This document shows, piece by piece, positions 25,630-36,390 of a stretch of 64,000 bases of DNA. The notes beneath the pieces were generated by a model. That model saw nothing but the letters and a program-made list of their open reading frames with translations. It did not search any database and was not told where the DNA came from. A program made the position numbers and the translations under genes. Position 1 is the first letter of the stretch; the number at the start of each line of letters is the position of its first letter. This DNA is from Panopea generosa (taxonomy: Eukaryota; Mollusca; Bivalvia; Adapedonta; Hiatellidae), in NCBI GenBank assembly GCA_029582155.1, contig CM055902.1, forward strand, positions 16,663,011 to 16,727,010, written 5' to 3'.

Positions 25630-26117
25630 AACAAATAACTACGTGTGTTCCGAGAGTGTTTTGAGTTATTATCTCCACTGACCAGGTAACTGACCAATCA
25701 GCGACGAGCTAATCCGTCATGCTCCCAGCAGAGCTAATTGCGTATGTGTGAAAAGGCTAGCGATAAGACCTGTGCGGTCCGAGAGTGTCTAGATTAGTAA
25801 CTAAGATAAAGGATCTCCACTGGCCCGGTAACTGACCAAACATTGACGAACTAAACGGTGATGCTTCCCACAGAGCTTGAGTGGTGCAGCACCGGGAGAA
25901 GTAGCGACTCTGCCGTTGATGTCCACTGGCTACTTAATCAACTTATCCTGCTCGCCAAAATGATACAGATCAAAGTGCGAGGGTAAAGAAAAACTTACGA
26001 CGATGACGACCACAGAGCTTGTGTAAGTGCGGTGAGGCTTGCGATAAAAACTGATTATACAATACACGCTGCCCTTAGCTCGAGTTATAAAACGCGCTAT
26101 GATTTTCATAGCTATTA
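25630..26117. repeat. Degenerate internal repeats between the 288-bp copies
   Basis: The stretch GTTCCGAGAGTGTTTTGAG ... ATCTCCACTGACC ... GGTAACTGACCAA ... CAGAGCT is repeated about 130 bp later as GGTCCGAGAGTGTCTAGA ... ATCTCCACTGGCC ... GGTAACTGACCAA ... CAGAGCT, and a shorter third trace lies near 26010. This block is less AT-rich than its neighbours. Confidence 0.6.
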
Positions 26118-26406
26118 TTTATAAATCTTGCCAAGGGTTTGAAAAAACAACTGAACTAAGGATGCATTGAATGGGTCACATTGTGACCAGTTATTATTAT
26201 GCAATATATGTAAAGCACATATGTGTCATAAAACATGGTTATCATTATGCATTATTAGAACGACACACATGTGCCATAAATGTTTTATACATTACATCTT
26301 CAGAAGCAAGGCACACATGTGCCATAATATCAATAACATATATTGCAAATATTCAAATAATACCGAAAAAAGAAAAGAAATGTGAAGAGTTCGATAGAAT
26401 ACGCCA
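26118..26406. repeat. 289-bp direct repeat, copy 2
   Basis: Second copy of the 25262-25549 repeat in the same orientation, 856 bp downstream, with the same three ATGTG palindromes. High identity implies a recent duplication. Confidence 0.9.
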
Positions 26407-28103
26407 TAAAGGAAGAACTATGAATTATAGTTCTACCTTCCCCCATTATATAGGCACTATAGGGACGTGCCTACACTTTTTTGAGAAATCGAAAAGATAA
26501 AAATGACAAAAATGTAATAAAAAGCGAATCCCTGGCAGGGGTTAACTATAAATTCGCAACAACAACAAAAAAAACACTAAATATGATCCAAATATTGAAC
26601 ATCATATTATCAATTTTGGTTATAAAACAGTGATTTCAAATTTCTATCCTGGCACACAAGACTCATACTGGGTATCTTGTTATCTATAACCAATTGTTAT
26701 AAATTCTTTCCATAGTTTACTGCAATCTTAATTTGGATGGTCTGTTTATTCTCCCCGGCATAGGTTTGAGGAGGTTGGGGAGGACAACCCTCATTCACAC
26801 TGTACAAAAAAGCAAACAATTATAAAGTATAATATAATTTTTGTAAATAATTGAGTTTGTGTGGTTAATCAGCCGTCCGTTTAGGTATTTAATTGTCACT
26901 GCGTTAAGTGCACACAAAGAACATATCGTGTTATCCCTTACCTTCCATTACCAACACAGAAACATCATCATATTTTAGCAGTCGCATTTTTCGTTTTAGA
27001 TATGGAGTTTTGTAGATTAATGCCTATAAGTCTATATTTTTTATGCAGGGAACGGCTGATTGCTATCTTAAAATTTCTTATGCCATACGAGTTGTTTGTT
27101 TTTAGTTATTATTTGTTCTATGAATTTTCAATATTTGTGTTATGACCGAGGTGTGGGCGAATAGTTGCCCATCTTTTGCAGTGGGAATGTTAGATTTAAT
27201 TACAGAAATGTATTATTGAAATTTTCTTACTAGTCATGTTATGTAAGAATGTTAGTTAAATAGTCATATATAAAACATTCTACGCACATTTTAATATAAT
27301 GTAATCGTTTTTATATTACATTATAGTCATTTTATTGTAAAATAAAATGACATGTTCGCATAACATGGTATTTGTGTATCTTTTAATTCTCTTTAGCAAA
27401 ACAAGCTGCATATTGTTGTGGTTGGATACTTAAGGTAGCTGCATTTAAGCAAGCACAAATATATTACAATTGCTTTCTCATTCAATCATTTATTCTAAGT
27501 ATACAGATAGCATTGTTTCTATAATGTGACATTATTGAGAGAAAAAACATTAAAATGTTTGTTTTAACATATATTATGTACCTTTTAAACTATTTGTGTG
27601 ACTTCGTTAGTACTTAATTTGAAATATGATGAAATCAGTGTTTGTATAATACCCAAATCTTGACTAAATCTATGAAACTGTTCTTTTATAAAATCAATAA
27701 TCTTAAAACTGTTTAAGTATATTACCCGTTAATTGTTCATTATATTTTTTCTGTGTTTAGTTATTAGTATTGGTTTATTGTTCGTATAAGTTCATTTGTA
27801 AATATATTAACTGTATTTACAAATGTTTATTTAAATATCCATTTATTCCCCCCTTCCCTTCCCCACCCCATCCCCCATAATCATAATCTGTGTGTCTACG
27901 TGTTCTATTACAATATCTTTAATTTGATTATATTGATATATTTAATCACAGCTATTCTCAATGAATGTATGTCGTGTTTGTAAACAGTCGGTTTATTAAA
28001 TACAGATATACGATAAGGACATGCATCATAACTCTTGGTACAGGTGTACTTGATGCCGTATTGATTGCCGTCAATCTATATATGTTACAGTAAGATTGTG
28101 AAA
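26407..28103. other. AT-rich interval with small hairpins and a pyrimidine tract
   Basis: At about 27290-27350 two perfect 10-bp inverted repeats sit side by side (ATAATGTAAT/ATTACATTAT and GTCATTTTAT/ATAAAATGAC), possibly a miniature foldback element. A C/T-rich tract runs at 27847-27878. No exon is seen. Confidence 0.4.
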
Positions 28104-28247
28104 TCAGGGATTTCGTGAAATCCCTGAAAATTTCAGTAATTTCGCGAAATTACTGTTTCACTCAAGGATTTCATGAAATCCCTGAAAATTCCAGTAATTT
28201 CGTGAAATCCCTGAAAAATGTAGTCAGGGATTTCATGAAATCCCTGA
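28104..28247. repeat. Array of five ~24-bp palindromes at 29-bp spacing
   Basis: Palindrome centres lie near 28115, 28144, 28173, 28202 and 28235. Type 1 arms are TCAGGGATTTC/GAAATCCCTGA; type 2 (28134-28155) is CAGTAATTTC/GAAATTACTG, where both arms changed together so pairing is kept. The first is symmetric in its arms, the second and fifth are perfect, the third has one mismatch, and the fourth joins a type 2 left arm to a type 1 right arm. Each could form a hairpin or bind a dimeric protein. Confidence 0.85.
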
Positions 28248-28428
28248 AGAGGAAATAAGCAGACAATACATCTGGTGATTTTTTTTTATTGATACATTTG
28301 AATAATCAGGTATACATTTCAGGTATAGTTTCTTGCGTAGTTCAACCAAACTGCAAACTTACAATAACAATAAACCCCTTCACTGCTTACTTTAAACTAT
28401 AGTGTTATATGGAAACAGATTAGAACAT

Positions 28429-28459
28429 GATGAGACACCGAGTAACTCGGCGTCTCATC
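28429..28459. other. Stable hairpin next to the KRBA2-like relic
   Basis: Arms GATGAGACACCGAG and CTCGGCGTCTCATC pair at 13 of 14 positions across a 3-nt loop TAA. It lies about 155 bp beyond the stop of the minus-strand ORF relic at 28615-29315 and could sit in its 3' untranslated region. Confidence 0.6.
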
Positions 28460-28614
28460 CGGATCCATGCTGTTTGACACTCGGCCAATATTTTCGCCAA
28501 AATTACAAACTGCAAACTGTTGTGAATCAGAGAGAAAATAGTAAAACTCATCAATTTACCGGCATCTAATTTATTTACATTTCCCATTGTATATTGGGCA
28601 TATCGATCAAAAGT

Positions 28615-29315
28615 TTATTTGTTGGAGCATGTGGGGCTGGAATGACATCTTGAGTTACACTTCAGCTTTGCTTTAAAACATTTGCATCTGTTGGACTGGC
28701 ACTTTATTGTCCCTTTAAAACACCCGCCTTTACAGCAATCTTGTACTGGTCATTGTCGACGTCTCTGTTGACGATGACACCAAGAATGTTACGAGGATCC
28801 CCTCTGCCACGATCTACTGCCGGTATAGGAACAGCCACATTGTCCCCAGGCACACCGGTTTTGAGATTCACACGGCTGCGTTTCACCATCCTCTCTGCCT
28901 GATATAGTAGTGCTGCATAGGCTTCAGCTCTACGCTTCCTGATCTGGATAGTGTGGTCTTCCAAGATTGGTGTGGTGGTGACTGATGGGGATATCTGGGA
29001 ATGGTCTGGCGGGTTCATATCACTGGTAGAAGGCAGTATGATAAGTACAGTGTCTTCGTGGTAAGCTGGTGTTTCTGTTGGGCTGCTTAAGTCGGCTGGT
29101 ATACTGTCAGTTTCATGTGGAGATGTTGGGCTGCTTGAGAAGGCTGGTATGCTGTCAGTATCATGAGAAGAAGCTGGGCTGCTTGAGGAGGCTGTAATGC
29201 TGTCAGTTTAATGAGAAGGAGTTGTGCTGCTTGAGATGACTTGTATGATGTCAGCTTCTTGTGTATGAGGTGTGCTACACGAGAAAGCAGCCAGAAGATC
29301 ATCCTCACTCTCCAT
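28615..29315 (-). pseudogene. KRBA2-like integrase-derived protein, C-terminal part, broken
   Basis: Starting at ATG 29315 (MESEDDLLAAFS), about 90 residues of Ser/Pro-rich sequence hold three to four 20-residue repeats (PHETDSIPA and variants). A block then follows with RKRRAEAYAALLYQAERMVK, GDNVAVPIPAVDRGRGDPRN and KAGVLKG. The VPIPxVDRGRGDxRN signature and a following Cys-rich tail are, as I recall, typical of KRAB-A-domain-2-like/SCAND3-like proteins that derive from transposon integrases. Two lesions are visible: an in-frame TAA at 29208-29210, where a neighbour repeat has Glu, and a stop at 28704. Past that stop the expected tail (KCQSNRCKCFKAKLKCNSRC) continues in another frame to a stop at 28615. 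The integrase core is absent. CTACAG just before the ATG could be a splice acceptor. Confidence 0.6.
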
Positions 29316-30033
29316 CCTGTAGATCACTTCTGTGGGTAGTGCTGAAGCGGTTAAGCCCACTCGAGCTTCACACCAAAAACATGGCCGAGAATGGTGAACA
29401 CTTAATCCCCGAATGAGTTCTTCTGGTATTGTACAAACTTTTTTCCAAATATTCTAAGCATTTGGAAAAATAGACATATTTAAATTACTTAAATCAATCT
29501 ACTTACTTGGATAACAGATATTAGCTGCTCCTGATCTTTGTGTGATTATTGGTAGATGCCGATTTCAAGCTTCCTATAATTCTGTAATATTCTGTCTTTG
29601 GAATCAGATACTTCTGACATACTTATATCTTTTGAACAACTCTTGCCTGAAAACGTCTTCCATACTATCAGAAGACATATTGCATGAAAGTAAATCTATA
29701 CTGGTTGGGCTGAACCGGGATGCCTTTTTAATAGGACAGGCCTCAGGTGAAGCCATTTGCCAGGCCCACACCTATTGACCTGGTGTGACTCAAAATAATT
29801 GACATATGGTCAGACAAACACCCAGGCCCACCCCTATTGTCCTGACAAACACCTTTTTCCTGGTAGTGCACATCAGTAGAACTGCAATACTGCTTGCACA
29901 GATATCGACGATGAAGATAATTTCGACTAGCAGTCATGCAAACTGTAGAGATGCATGTTAGAAACTGAAAAAGTATTCAAATCCCGATGAACAGACAAAC
30001 AGAATGCATGAATAGGTCAATTTGGAAATATAG
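29316..30033. other. Non-coding interval
   Basis: No exon could be supported. Two loosely similar words containing GGTGGGCCTGG / GTGTGGGCCTGG on the minus strand near 29750-29850 suggest a small duplicated motif. Confidence 0.4.
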
Positions 30034-30315
30034 TATTGATCGATTGATTGAATATTTAGCGTTAACTTTATGCCATCGAGGGCTAACAGACGATTAGTTA
30101 ACCTTACCACTGTTCCGGGGATTAACCAGTACTCGAGCACACACCATTTCAGCAAGTAACTGAAAACTTTCCCACCTGAATCAGTGGTAAGAGACGAATG
30201 ATAATGGGACACATTGTCGTATCACGGAGACGGTTGCCGAGCGGGGGATTCGAACTCACGACTCCTTGATTGATAGTCAGACGCGTAACCGACTGAGCTA
30301 ATCGGGCTCGGCCGA
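30034..30315 (-). mobile_element. SINE family B, full length with target-site duplication
   Basis: On the minus strand the element starts with a tRNA-like head bounded by GCCGAGC/GCTCGGC arms (30306-30312 and 30236-30242). It contains TTAGCTCAGTCGGTTA (A box) and GAGTTCGAATCC (B box). The body includes CCACTGATTCAGGTGGGAAA, GTGTGCTCGAGTACTGGTTA and TGTTAGCCCTCGATGGCATA, and ends in CAATCAATCGATCAAT. AAATATAG occurs at 30026-30033 and 30316-30323, a plausible 8-bp target-site duplication. Confidence 0.85.
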
Positions 30316-32429
30316 AAATATAGCAAGATGCAAGATTAGAAGCGATTTGTTTTATGTATTTCGATAATAAACTTTCAGCAGGTTACAAAAATGGCATAAA
30401 TGAAACGTTCGAATGTATTTCCCATAAATCAAAATGACGCCCCTTTCCAGATCAACAGTTTTAATATATACGAAGATATTATACAAACAACTGCAAAACG
30501 TATATGATGGATCATTTATATCAAATACGAAAATATTTGGTTAACCGGTTCTTGATAAAAGGATTTTTGAAAACTTGCAATTGTATTCCTTTTTTATCTC
30601 CGTTTGACCCCTTTATGAATATTAATTCTCAAGTAAATGTTTCAGTCTAAACATTTTTTAATAAGCAATGATCAATATATCGAATTACTTACAACTATCA
30701 CTAGCTGATAGGTGATAGTTATTTGGATACAGAGACTTTAAAAGTAAGATGCACTTTGCAGCGTTATTCTCATGGGAGTGTTAGAACAACGCACCGTCCC
30801 TTGACATTTGTAATTAAGGTACCCTAGTTAGAAATTACATGTAAGCCAAAGTTCTATTTGTTTATATGTAAGTGTCTACATCGATGCAAACGCAGTATGC
30901 GGTTTGGCAGACGAAATAGTATCCAGTATGTTTCAGCTTCGGTTGTAAGTGGAAAACCGAGATTTTGTTAGAATTTACTTGATGTGCGAAAATGTGTATA
31001 TGACCCTCAAATGGGAAGAGTGGTCTAGTAAATAAATCATTAGGATGGCTGTTAGGTGGTAGTTGTGTTGTTTACCATTATTTCGATTGAAACGGAAGTT
31101 AATGAATGTAACGATTATACAAATTAAACGATTTACTTCAAAACAATAGTGTCAACAATGTGTATATATAACTATATACCTGGATTAATGATAATAACGG
31201 CTTGTTGTTTCAAAGAGGTATATATGTAAGAGATGCTTAGTTTTATTTGACTGTCTAATAACGGAATAAGAGCAACTGATGGAATATACATATTATGCTA
31301 TGATAATTAATCTCAATACATGAAGTAGATAGGATCTAAAAGTTATACATTTGAAGAATGCATGTTGGTTATTATAAAGCACACGAGGCTACTGGGTTCA
31401 ATAGAAAGTATAGATGATGAAGATTCGGTTGAATACATTTATTAGCGTATATTATATCTTCCATGATCCAACGTCTGCATCCAAGTCTGTGGCTGAACCC
31501 GTTATCTGCGGTTCGAGTCGGCCAGGATATTCAAATTGATTAAGTATACTGATATGTGTCAAATGACCAGTGTTGACTTCGAATAGGTGTTGCGTATTCC
31601 TTAATTAAAGGAAAATAAATATACTCAAAAAAAAAAGAAAACGTTTAATTAGTAAAAAAAAAAAAGAAAATCATATAGGGGAGTATATCGGGGAAAAAAC
31701 GTTATAAAATTTCTTAAAACATAAAATAATTATCGAAACGGATAAAAAGCATCTCGTTATTATTAATAAGTAAAATCTGAATGACGAATCCACCGCAACG
31801 TGACAAAATTGATGTTTAGATAGGAGTGGTAAACTTGAAATCCTTAAATACTGCTTATAGACCTTTCCTGATAAACTCCTTTAAAGGGTACAGCACAGAA
31901 ATTTGGCAAAATATTACAATAAAATACATTTAATACACCAGGATATTAACCTGATGAAATAATGTTTAATATTGTTTGTTCAAAATGAGGAAAGACACAC
32001 TAATTTAAAACATAGAAAGAAGAAAAGCAAATATATTGATTTTTAGAGAAAGAGATACAGATTTTATATTTTAATAAAATATTTCGGCAGTTTCTCTACA
32101 GTTTCGACAAGTATAATAAATCTTTAAAACATCAAAAAGGTATGAAGAGTAATTCAGGTTCCAAATAAATATGAATCCTGCAACTTGATGGTTGGAAATT
32201 ATACTGTCAGATTTGTTATTTATTTTATGGCTTCGCCATTGAAACATGCCGGGTGAGTGGAGAGCAATGGGAAATAGACTTCAATTTTAAGGGTATAGAT
32301 TAAAAGGTGGGCTGCCAGTTTAAATGTTTAGGTATGAAATTCGCGATACACAATTGCAGCCAATATGCTATACGATGAGAGATGATAATCATGACAGTTC
32401 AATTTTGCCCAGCCTAAGTCAAGGGGTAG
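30316..32429. other. Non-coding interval
   Basis: AT-rich, with two A-rich tracts near 31627-31665 and a short inverted repeat AACTATCAC/GTGATAGTT near 30693-30720. No exon or element could be supported. Confidence 0.4.
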
Positions 32430-32771
32430 TTGTTTTGCTCATGTCAGCTTCCGGTGTGTTCCCCACTGAAGTTATATGGGACTTTTTTTAACCAATTATC
32501 AAGTGTTGGAGGTGCTTTTAGTCTATTACCCCGATCAAAAATTGCCAGTTGGTTGGTACAGTGTTTTAGGTGTCGACCAGTTGGAGGTGCTTTTAGTCTA
32601 TTACCCCGATCAAGAATTGCCAGTTGGTTGGTACAGTGTTTATGGTGTCGACCAGGCTTCGAAATATTTGAAATCCGCTTTGTTAAATTCAGAAAGTATA
32701 AACGAGTGGTACAAAATGAGATTTATCTAAGCAGAGTGGTCAACCCGTTTGAGTTTCATTCATTCTCCTAA
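32430..32771 (+). other. Coding-like segment with a 75-bp in-frame duplication
   Basis: A 75-bp unit (32506-32580) is repeated directly at 32581-32655 with only a few changes, adding exactly 25 codons. In the frame of 32476-32730 the unit reads LEVLLVYYPDQKLPVGWYSV. A second frame is also open across it, so the coding frame is not settled. No family is recognised. The frame ends at a TAA at about 32728. Confidence 0.35.
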
Positions 32772-34639
32772 AGGATTGGTTCTAATGATTATTACCTACA
32801 TACCCAAGAGATTTCTTACTTGGATGTCAGTTTGAAGCGAAACTATATATTAATCAAAGTTTTCCAATTTGATCTGGGATGCCCTACAATATCTAACTTT
32901 CTATCTCGCATATATTCACTCGATGATAGCATTCACAACTGGATTGAAAGCCTGGATCATTTCTTTGGTGGCATATTTGCTGGCATAAAGATATTTATAA
33001 ATTAAGAATTTAGTTAATGGTTTGATAAAGTATGTTGCAGTTTGAATATTCCAGTACATGAAAAAAAAAACGTGTTCACCCACCAAACTTTCATGTTTTT
33101 TTTATTTGAGCTCATTTTTGTCGGTTTGTTAAGTCGAATTTCTTGAATCAAGTCCGAAACAGTTTTAAACGTAAGGATGTAATTTAAATCATTGGCAGTC
33201 ATGTTAAATTACTTTGAAACGGTTATTAGAGCATTATACGTTTGTTCTACAAGACAATGTTGGAATTAAAGGACACCATAGATCTTGAATTAAAGAAATA
33301 ATGAATAAAAAATAGATTAAAAAAATGAAAATAAAAAATAATAATAATAAAAAAGATTTGGAAGACGTCAGTGGTTCAGAGAAATGGTGCTATTATGGGG
33401 TTGGCTGTCTATCGGTCTATGTAGCGAAATATTGTAAGACAGTACACAACTTTTAGTATGGTGGCAGTGTTACGGGGAACTACGCTACGGGATAATGCTT
33501 TAAATATAGTTTTGCATACCATTTATTATGACGTCCTAGTTACCATTCTAAACAATTTAGTAGGTCTCAATATGGGTAATGGTAATATTTGTCAGTAGAT
33601 GATGGGATATGAATGAAGTTGAGGTCAGAATTGTTGGTCTGTATCATGCTATCAGGTAGTTTTGTCATTTGAATACGGCTCTATCAACAATGTATCCGTT
33701 TTCTGCATGGCTAAGTCGCACGAAGTTATATCGCACCTGACTGGTTGTTAATGATCCGTCAGTATTGGCACCATGTTACAGTAATAGGGTCATAAATATT
33801 GCCACGAAAGGCATTTTCTGCAAACTAGTGGCACTGAATATAGCAAAGAACCGTTAGTTTCAATGGTATTAAAGGCATGGGGACAATATATTAGCATCCG
33901 GATTCGAAATCACTGAATGGTGCGTTTAATTAAGATAGCATGCATTTGTCACCATTGGCTACATGTTTATTACTTGATCAATTTGAAGCCAAGATAGAGT
34001 TGTGTGCTGATCCCTTCAAACAATAGTTTAAGAAGGTGTTGTACTGATTCAGTGACATACTGCGGAATGTAAAAAAAATGCTTCTCGTCCTAGATTATCT
34101 TTTATCACTGCATGTTGAGTATCTACCTTCAAATTTCACAATTTAAAACTTCCATCACTAGATTTTGGATGAAAATACACAGATGAATACTCAGAATTTA
34201 GTCCTTATTTTGTATATTTAACAAATCTTCACGGACTATCTCCAAACTAGTATAGGGTTTAAGAGAGTAGATTAATAATTTAAACTTTGACAATTTCTCA
34301 ACAACACTAACTGATTGTTTTAATAAACTACGCTTCAAATCAAGAGAAATATTACAGATACGTAACGTCATTATAGGCAGTTATACAATGTAAAACTAGC
34401 TTTTGTAACAAGACGTCTAATGGCCAATGTACTACGTAAACAGAAGAGCACACAGTCACGGAAGAATTGTCAGTAAAGTGAGTAAAGGATTCGAATTGCA
34501 AACGTTAAACTATGCAGTAAGCATGTTTTACAATGCACTTAGGCATATGTAACAACGCGAATTGTCAATTATAGCGACATGTGTGCCGCTAGACCTATAT
34601 GAAAGAATAACGACTGGTCTCTAGTAAATCGGTGTTGCT
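32772..34639. other. Gene-poor interval with one unrecognised short ORF
   Basis: The plus-strand frame 32820-33005 (LGCPTISNFLSRIYSLDD, WIESLDHFFGGIFAG) is moderately protein-like but has no recognised domain. The rest is AT-rich with an AAT/A-rich tract near 33300-33360. Confidence 0.3.
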
Positions 34640-34800
34640 TTGTTTTCATCTTTGGTCATATGAAACATATGGTAAGCTACCACCATTGAGCAGAGCTCTC
34701 TGATCGGCTGAATACAGTATAGGGATGTTCAGAGCATATATTTTTATAGTAAGCTTAATTTTGGTTGGATGAAAATATCAAAATGGCAAATGATCACAAT
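34640..34800. repeat. Small dispersed repeat, copy 1
   Basis: The words AGCTACCACCATTGAGCAGA, GCTCTCTGAT, then TTGGATGAAAATATCAAA and TGGCAAATGATCACA recur at 35350-35420, with a deletion between the two halves. This is a local or dispersed repeat of unknown type. Confidence 0.55.
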
Positions 34801-35014
34801 GAAATATAAGTTTATTATGTTTGTGTCAATAAAAAATATGTTTCTGTTACTGACTAAATTCATTTTATCAAGGAAACTGTGTGGAAAGTAAAATTTGTGA
34901 AATTTCCTTTTTTTAAGGGGGGCAAAAGGTGGTAAAAGGTGATACTTTTGGCTCCTTTTTGGGGACATTTTAATTTGAGTCTAGGAAATTACTTTACTTT
35001 GATGTAAGACATTT

Positions 35015-35229
35015 TGGTGGAGCGCGTGGTCTAGTGGTAGAGCACCTAACTCATGATCGGAGAACCATCGGTTCGATCCTCCGCCACGGCTTTATGTGGT
35101 GTCCTTTGGCAAGACACTTTTCCGCATATGTTTAGTACTGGTTCTAGCCAGGAAGACGCCGAGAGTGATTTGCTTAAGTTGTAATAACTTGTTTCACAAT
35201 CGAAGTAAAATAAATAAGTTAAAACTAAA
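35015..35229 (+). mobile_element. SINE family A, full length
   Basis: This is the best-preserved copy. Head: GGTGGAGCGCGTGGTCTAGT, GTAGAGCACCTAACTCATGA, GGTTCGATCCTCCGCC. Inner words: TGGCAAGACACTTTTCCGCA, TTAGTACTGGTTCTAGCCAG, GAGAGTGATTTGCTTAAGTT, TTGTTTCACAATCGAAG. The 3' end is AAATAAGTTAAAACTAAA. The flanks ACATTTTG and ACGTTTTG could be a worn target-site duplication. Confidence 0.85.
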
Positions 35230-35230
35230 C

Positions 35231-35530
35231 GTTTTGGTCCGCAAATGGTAGAAATAGTGAAAATTAGGTCAAACGTTTTATTGTAAGTCTATGGACAACG
35301 CAATGATGGTGGCTGACCTAAAAGAAACCTCACACTTACCTTTTGTGGTCAGCTAGCACCATTGAGAGGAGCTCTCTGATTTCTGGTTGGATGAAAATGT
35401 CAAACTGGCAAATGATCACAAAATATAGTACTTTAATAAGATGTAGGACTATTTGGTCCACGAATGGTAGAAATCGTGAAAATTACGCCAAACGTTATAA
35501 TATAAGTCTATGGAAAACGCAACACTGTAT
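35231..35530. repeat. Local ~221-bp spaced repeat
   Basis: GGTCCGCAAATGGTAGAAAT ... AAACGTTTTATTGTAAGTCT at 35236-35295 returns as GGTCCACGAATGGTAGAAAT ... AAACGTTATAATATAAGTCT at 35456-35515. Between them lies the second copy of the 34640 repeat (35350-35420). The nested arrangement explains the chance frame across 35343-35549. Confidence 0.6.
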
Positions 35531-35589
35531 TTTGAGTCGCGAATTTTGATGACTGTTTACATCAAATATTTCAATTCGCAACTTCTTAG

Positions 35590-35735
35590 GTTGTTACAGG
35601 GGACCTGTCTGTAATTTTGCAGCGCCATTAAACGTTATAATGGGAAGTTGTGATGTATTACAATGATAACGTTCAGCGGCAGCACAGTCGAAACAGTCCG
35701 GTACCCAGTCCAAAAACATTCCCTACACTCATTAC
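35590..35735 (-). other. Weak cysteine-containing exon candidate
   Basis: After a minus-strand AG following TGTAATGAGTGT, an open stretch reads MFLDWVPDCFDCAAAERYHC and runs to a TAA near 35600. Three Cys with CxxC spacing look protein-like, but no domain is recognised and the stretch lies beside local repeats. Chance is a real possibility. Confidence 0.2.
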
Positions 35736-36135
35736 AAAGGGGGTGAACATTAGAATAAAAAGATATTCGTGACTGACTGCAGCCGAAACACATATCGAAA
35801 CTTACATCAAATTCTAAAAATACATTTATGCAGCTAATAATGTTTATTCTGACACAAAGAGACAAGACGTATGTAACTTTTGCAATGATATGATATAGTA
35901 GGATAGAAATAGCAAAGTTACAAAGGTGAAATGTTTCATTTTCCACAAAGAACTTAGAAGAAAGAAACATTTACACCCATTGCACAAAGAACAAACGACA
36001 AGTTTCAGACTAAGAGTTATGGCCGTGATACCCTTCCATACAACGTTCTGCCTTCAATTATTCAATGCTCTGACTGTGTCTGTTATGTTCTGGTGGATGT
36101 GCTCTTTTGATGCTACAGTTGCTGTTGGATATTTT

Positions 36136-36141
36136 TTTATT
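36136..36141 (-). promoter_or_regulatory. Poly(A) signal of the lectin-like gene
   Basis: AATAAA on the minus strand lies about 70 nt past the TAA of the last exon at 36212, the expected place for a cleavage signal. Confidence 0.6.
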
Positions 36142-36211
36142 AAATTTTAATAAACCACAAAAAGACATAACTTGAAGCAACTACGCGTTGTTTGTATTTT
36201 TAATACTCATG

Positions 36212-36390
36212 TTACATTTCAAGTTCACACAGGCTGAGGGTCACATTCGGTCCGGTTCGGAATCTGACAGTCTGTTCAACTGCAGTGGGATCACATATTA
36301 AATGGACATTAATATCTCCCTCCATTGGAATGTCGACGATCTTGTTACAAACTTTGTCACCAAGAAACGGTTCCAGGTTTACAATATCAC
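36212..36390 (-). CDS. Last exon of a secreted EGF/fucolectin-like protein
   Basis: The minus strand has a polypyrimidine tract ending TTGTCTTTTTAG and then an exon of 179 nt from 36390 to the TAA at 36212-36214. It starts in phase 1 (two bases, then GAT). The 58 residues read DIVNLEPFLG, KVCNKIVDIPMEGDINVHLI, CDPTAVEQTVRFRTGP and NVTLSLCELEM. The pattern Cys-x2-IxxIPxxG...Cys...VRF...LxLCExE at the very C-terminus fits the last third of a fucolectin/tachylectin-4/pentraxin-1 (F5/8-type, galactose-binding-like) domain, where a final LTLCEVEV strand closes the fold. The first two thirds must be in exon(s) not located. The phase equals that of the donors at 41296 and 42099, so the three exons can be joined in frame. 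Family assignment is by pattern only. Confidence 0.6.

Noticed and set aside
25262..26406. LTR retrotransposon with the 288-bp repeats as LTRs
   Set aside because: The inner 568 bp encodes no gag, protease or RT; no primer-binding site or polypurine tract was seen, and ends do not show TG...CA.
28104..28247. CRISPR-like spacing of the palindromic units
   Set aside because: The spacers are only a few bases, the units are palindromes with variants, and the DNA is eukaryotic. No cas genes are present.
31470..31535. tRNA-like sequence with GCGGTTCGAGTCGGCC
   Set aside because: Only a B-box-like word is present; no A box, arms or SINE body could be matched.
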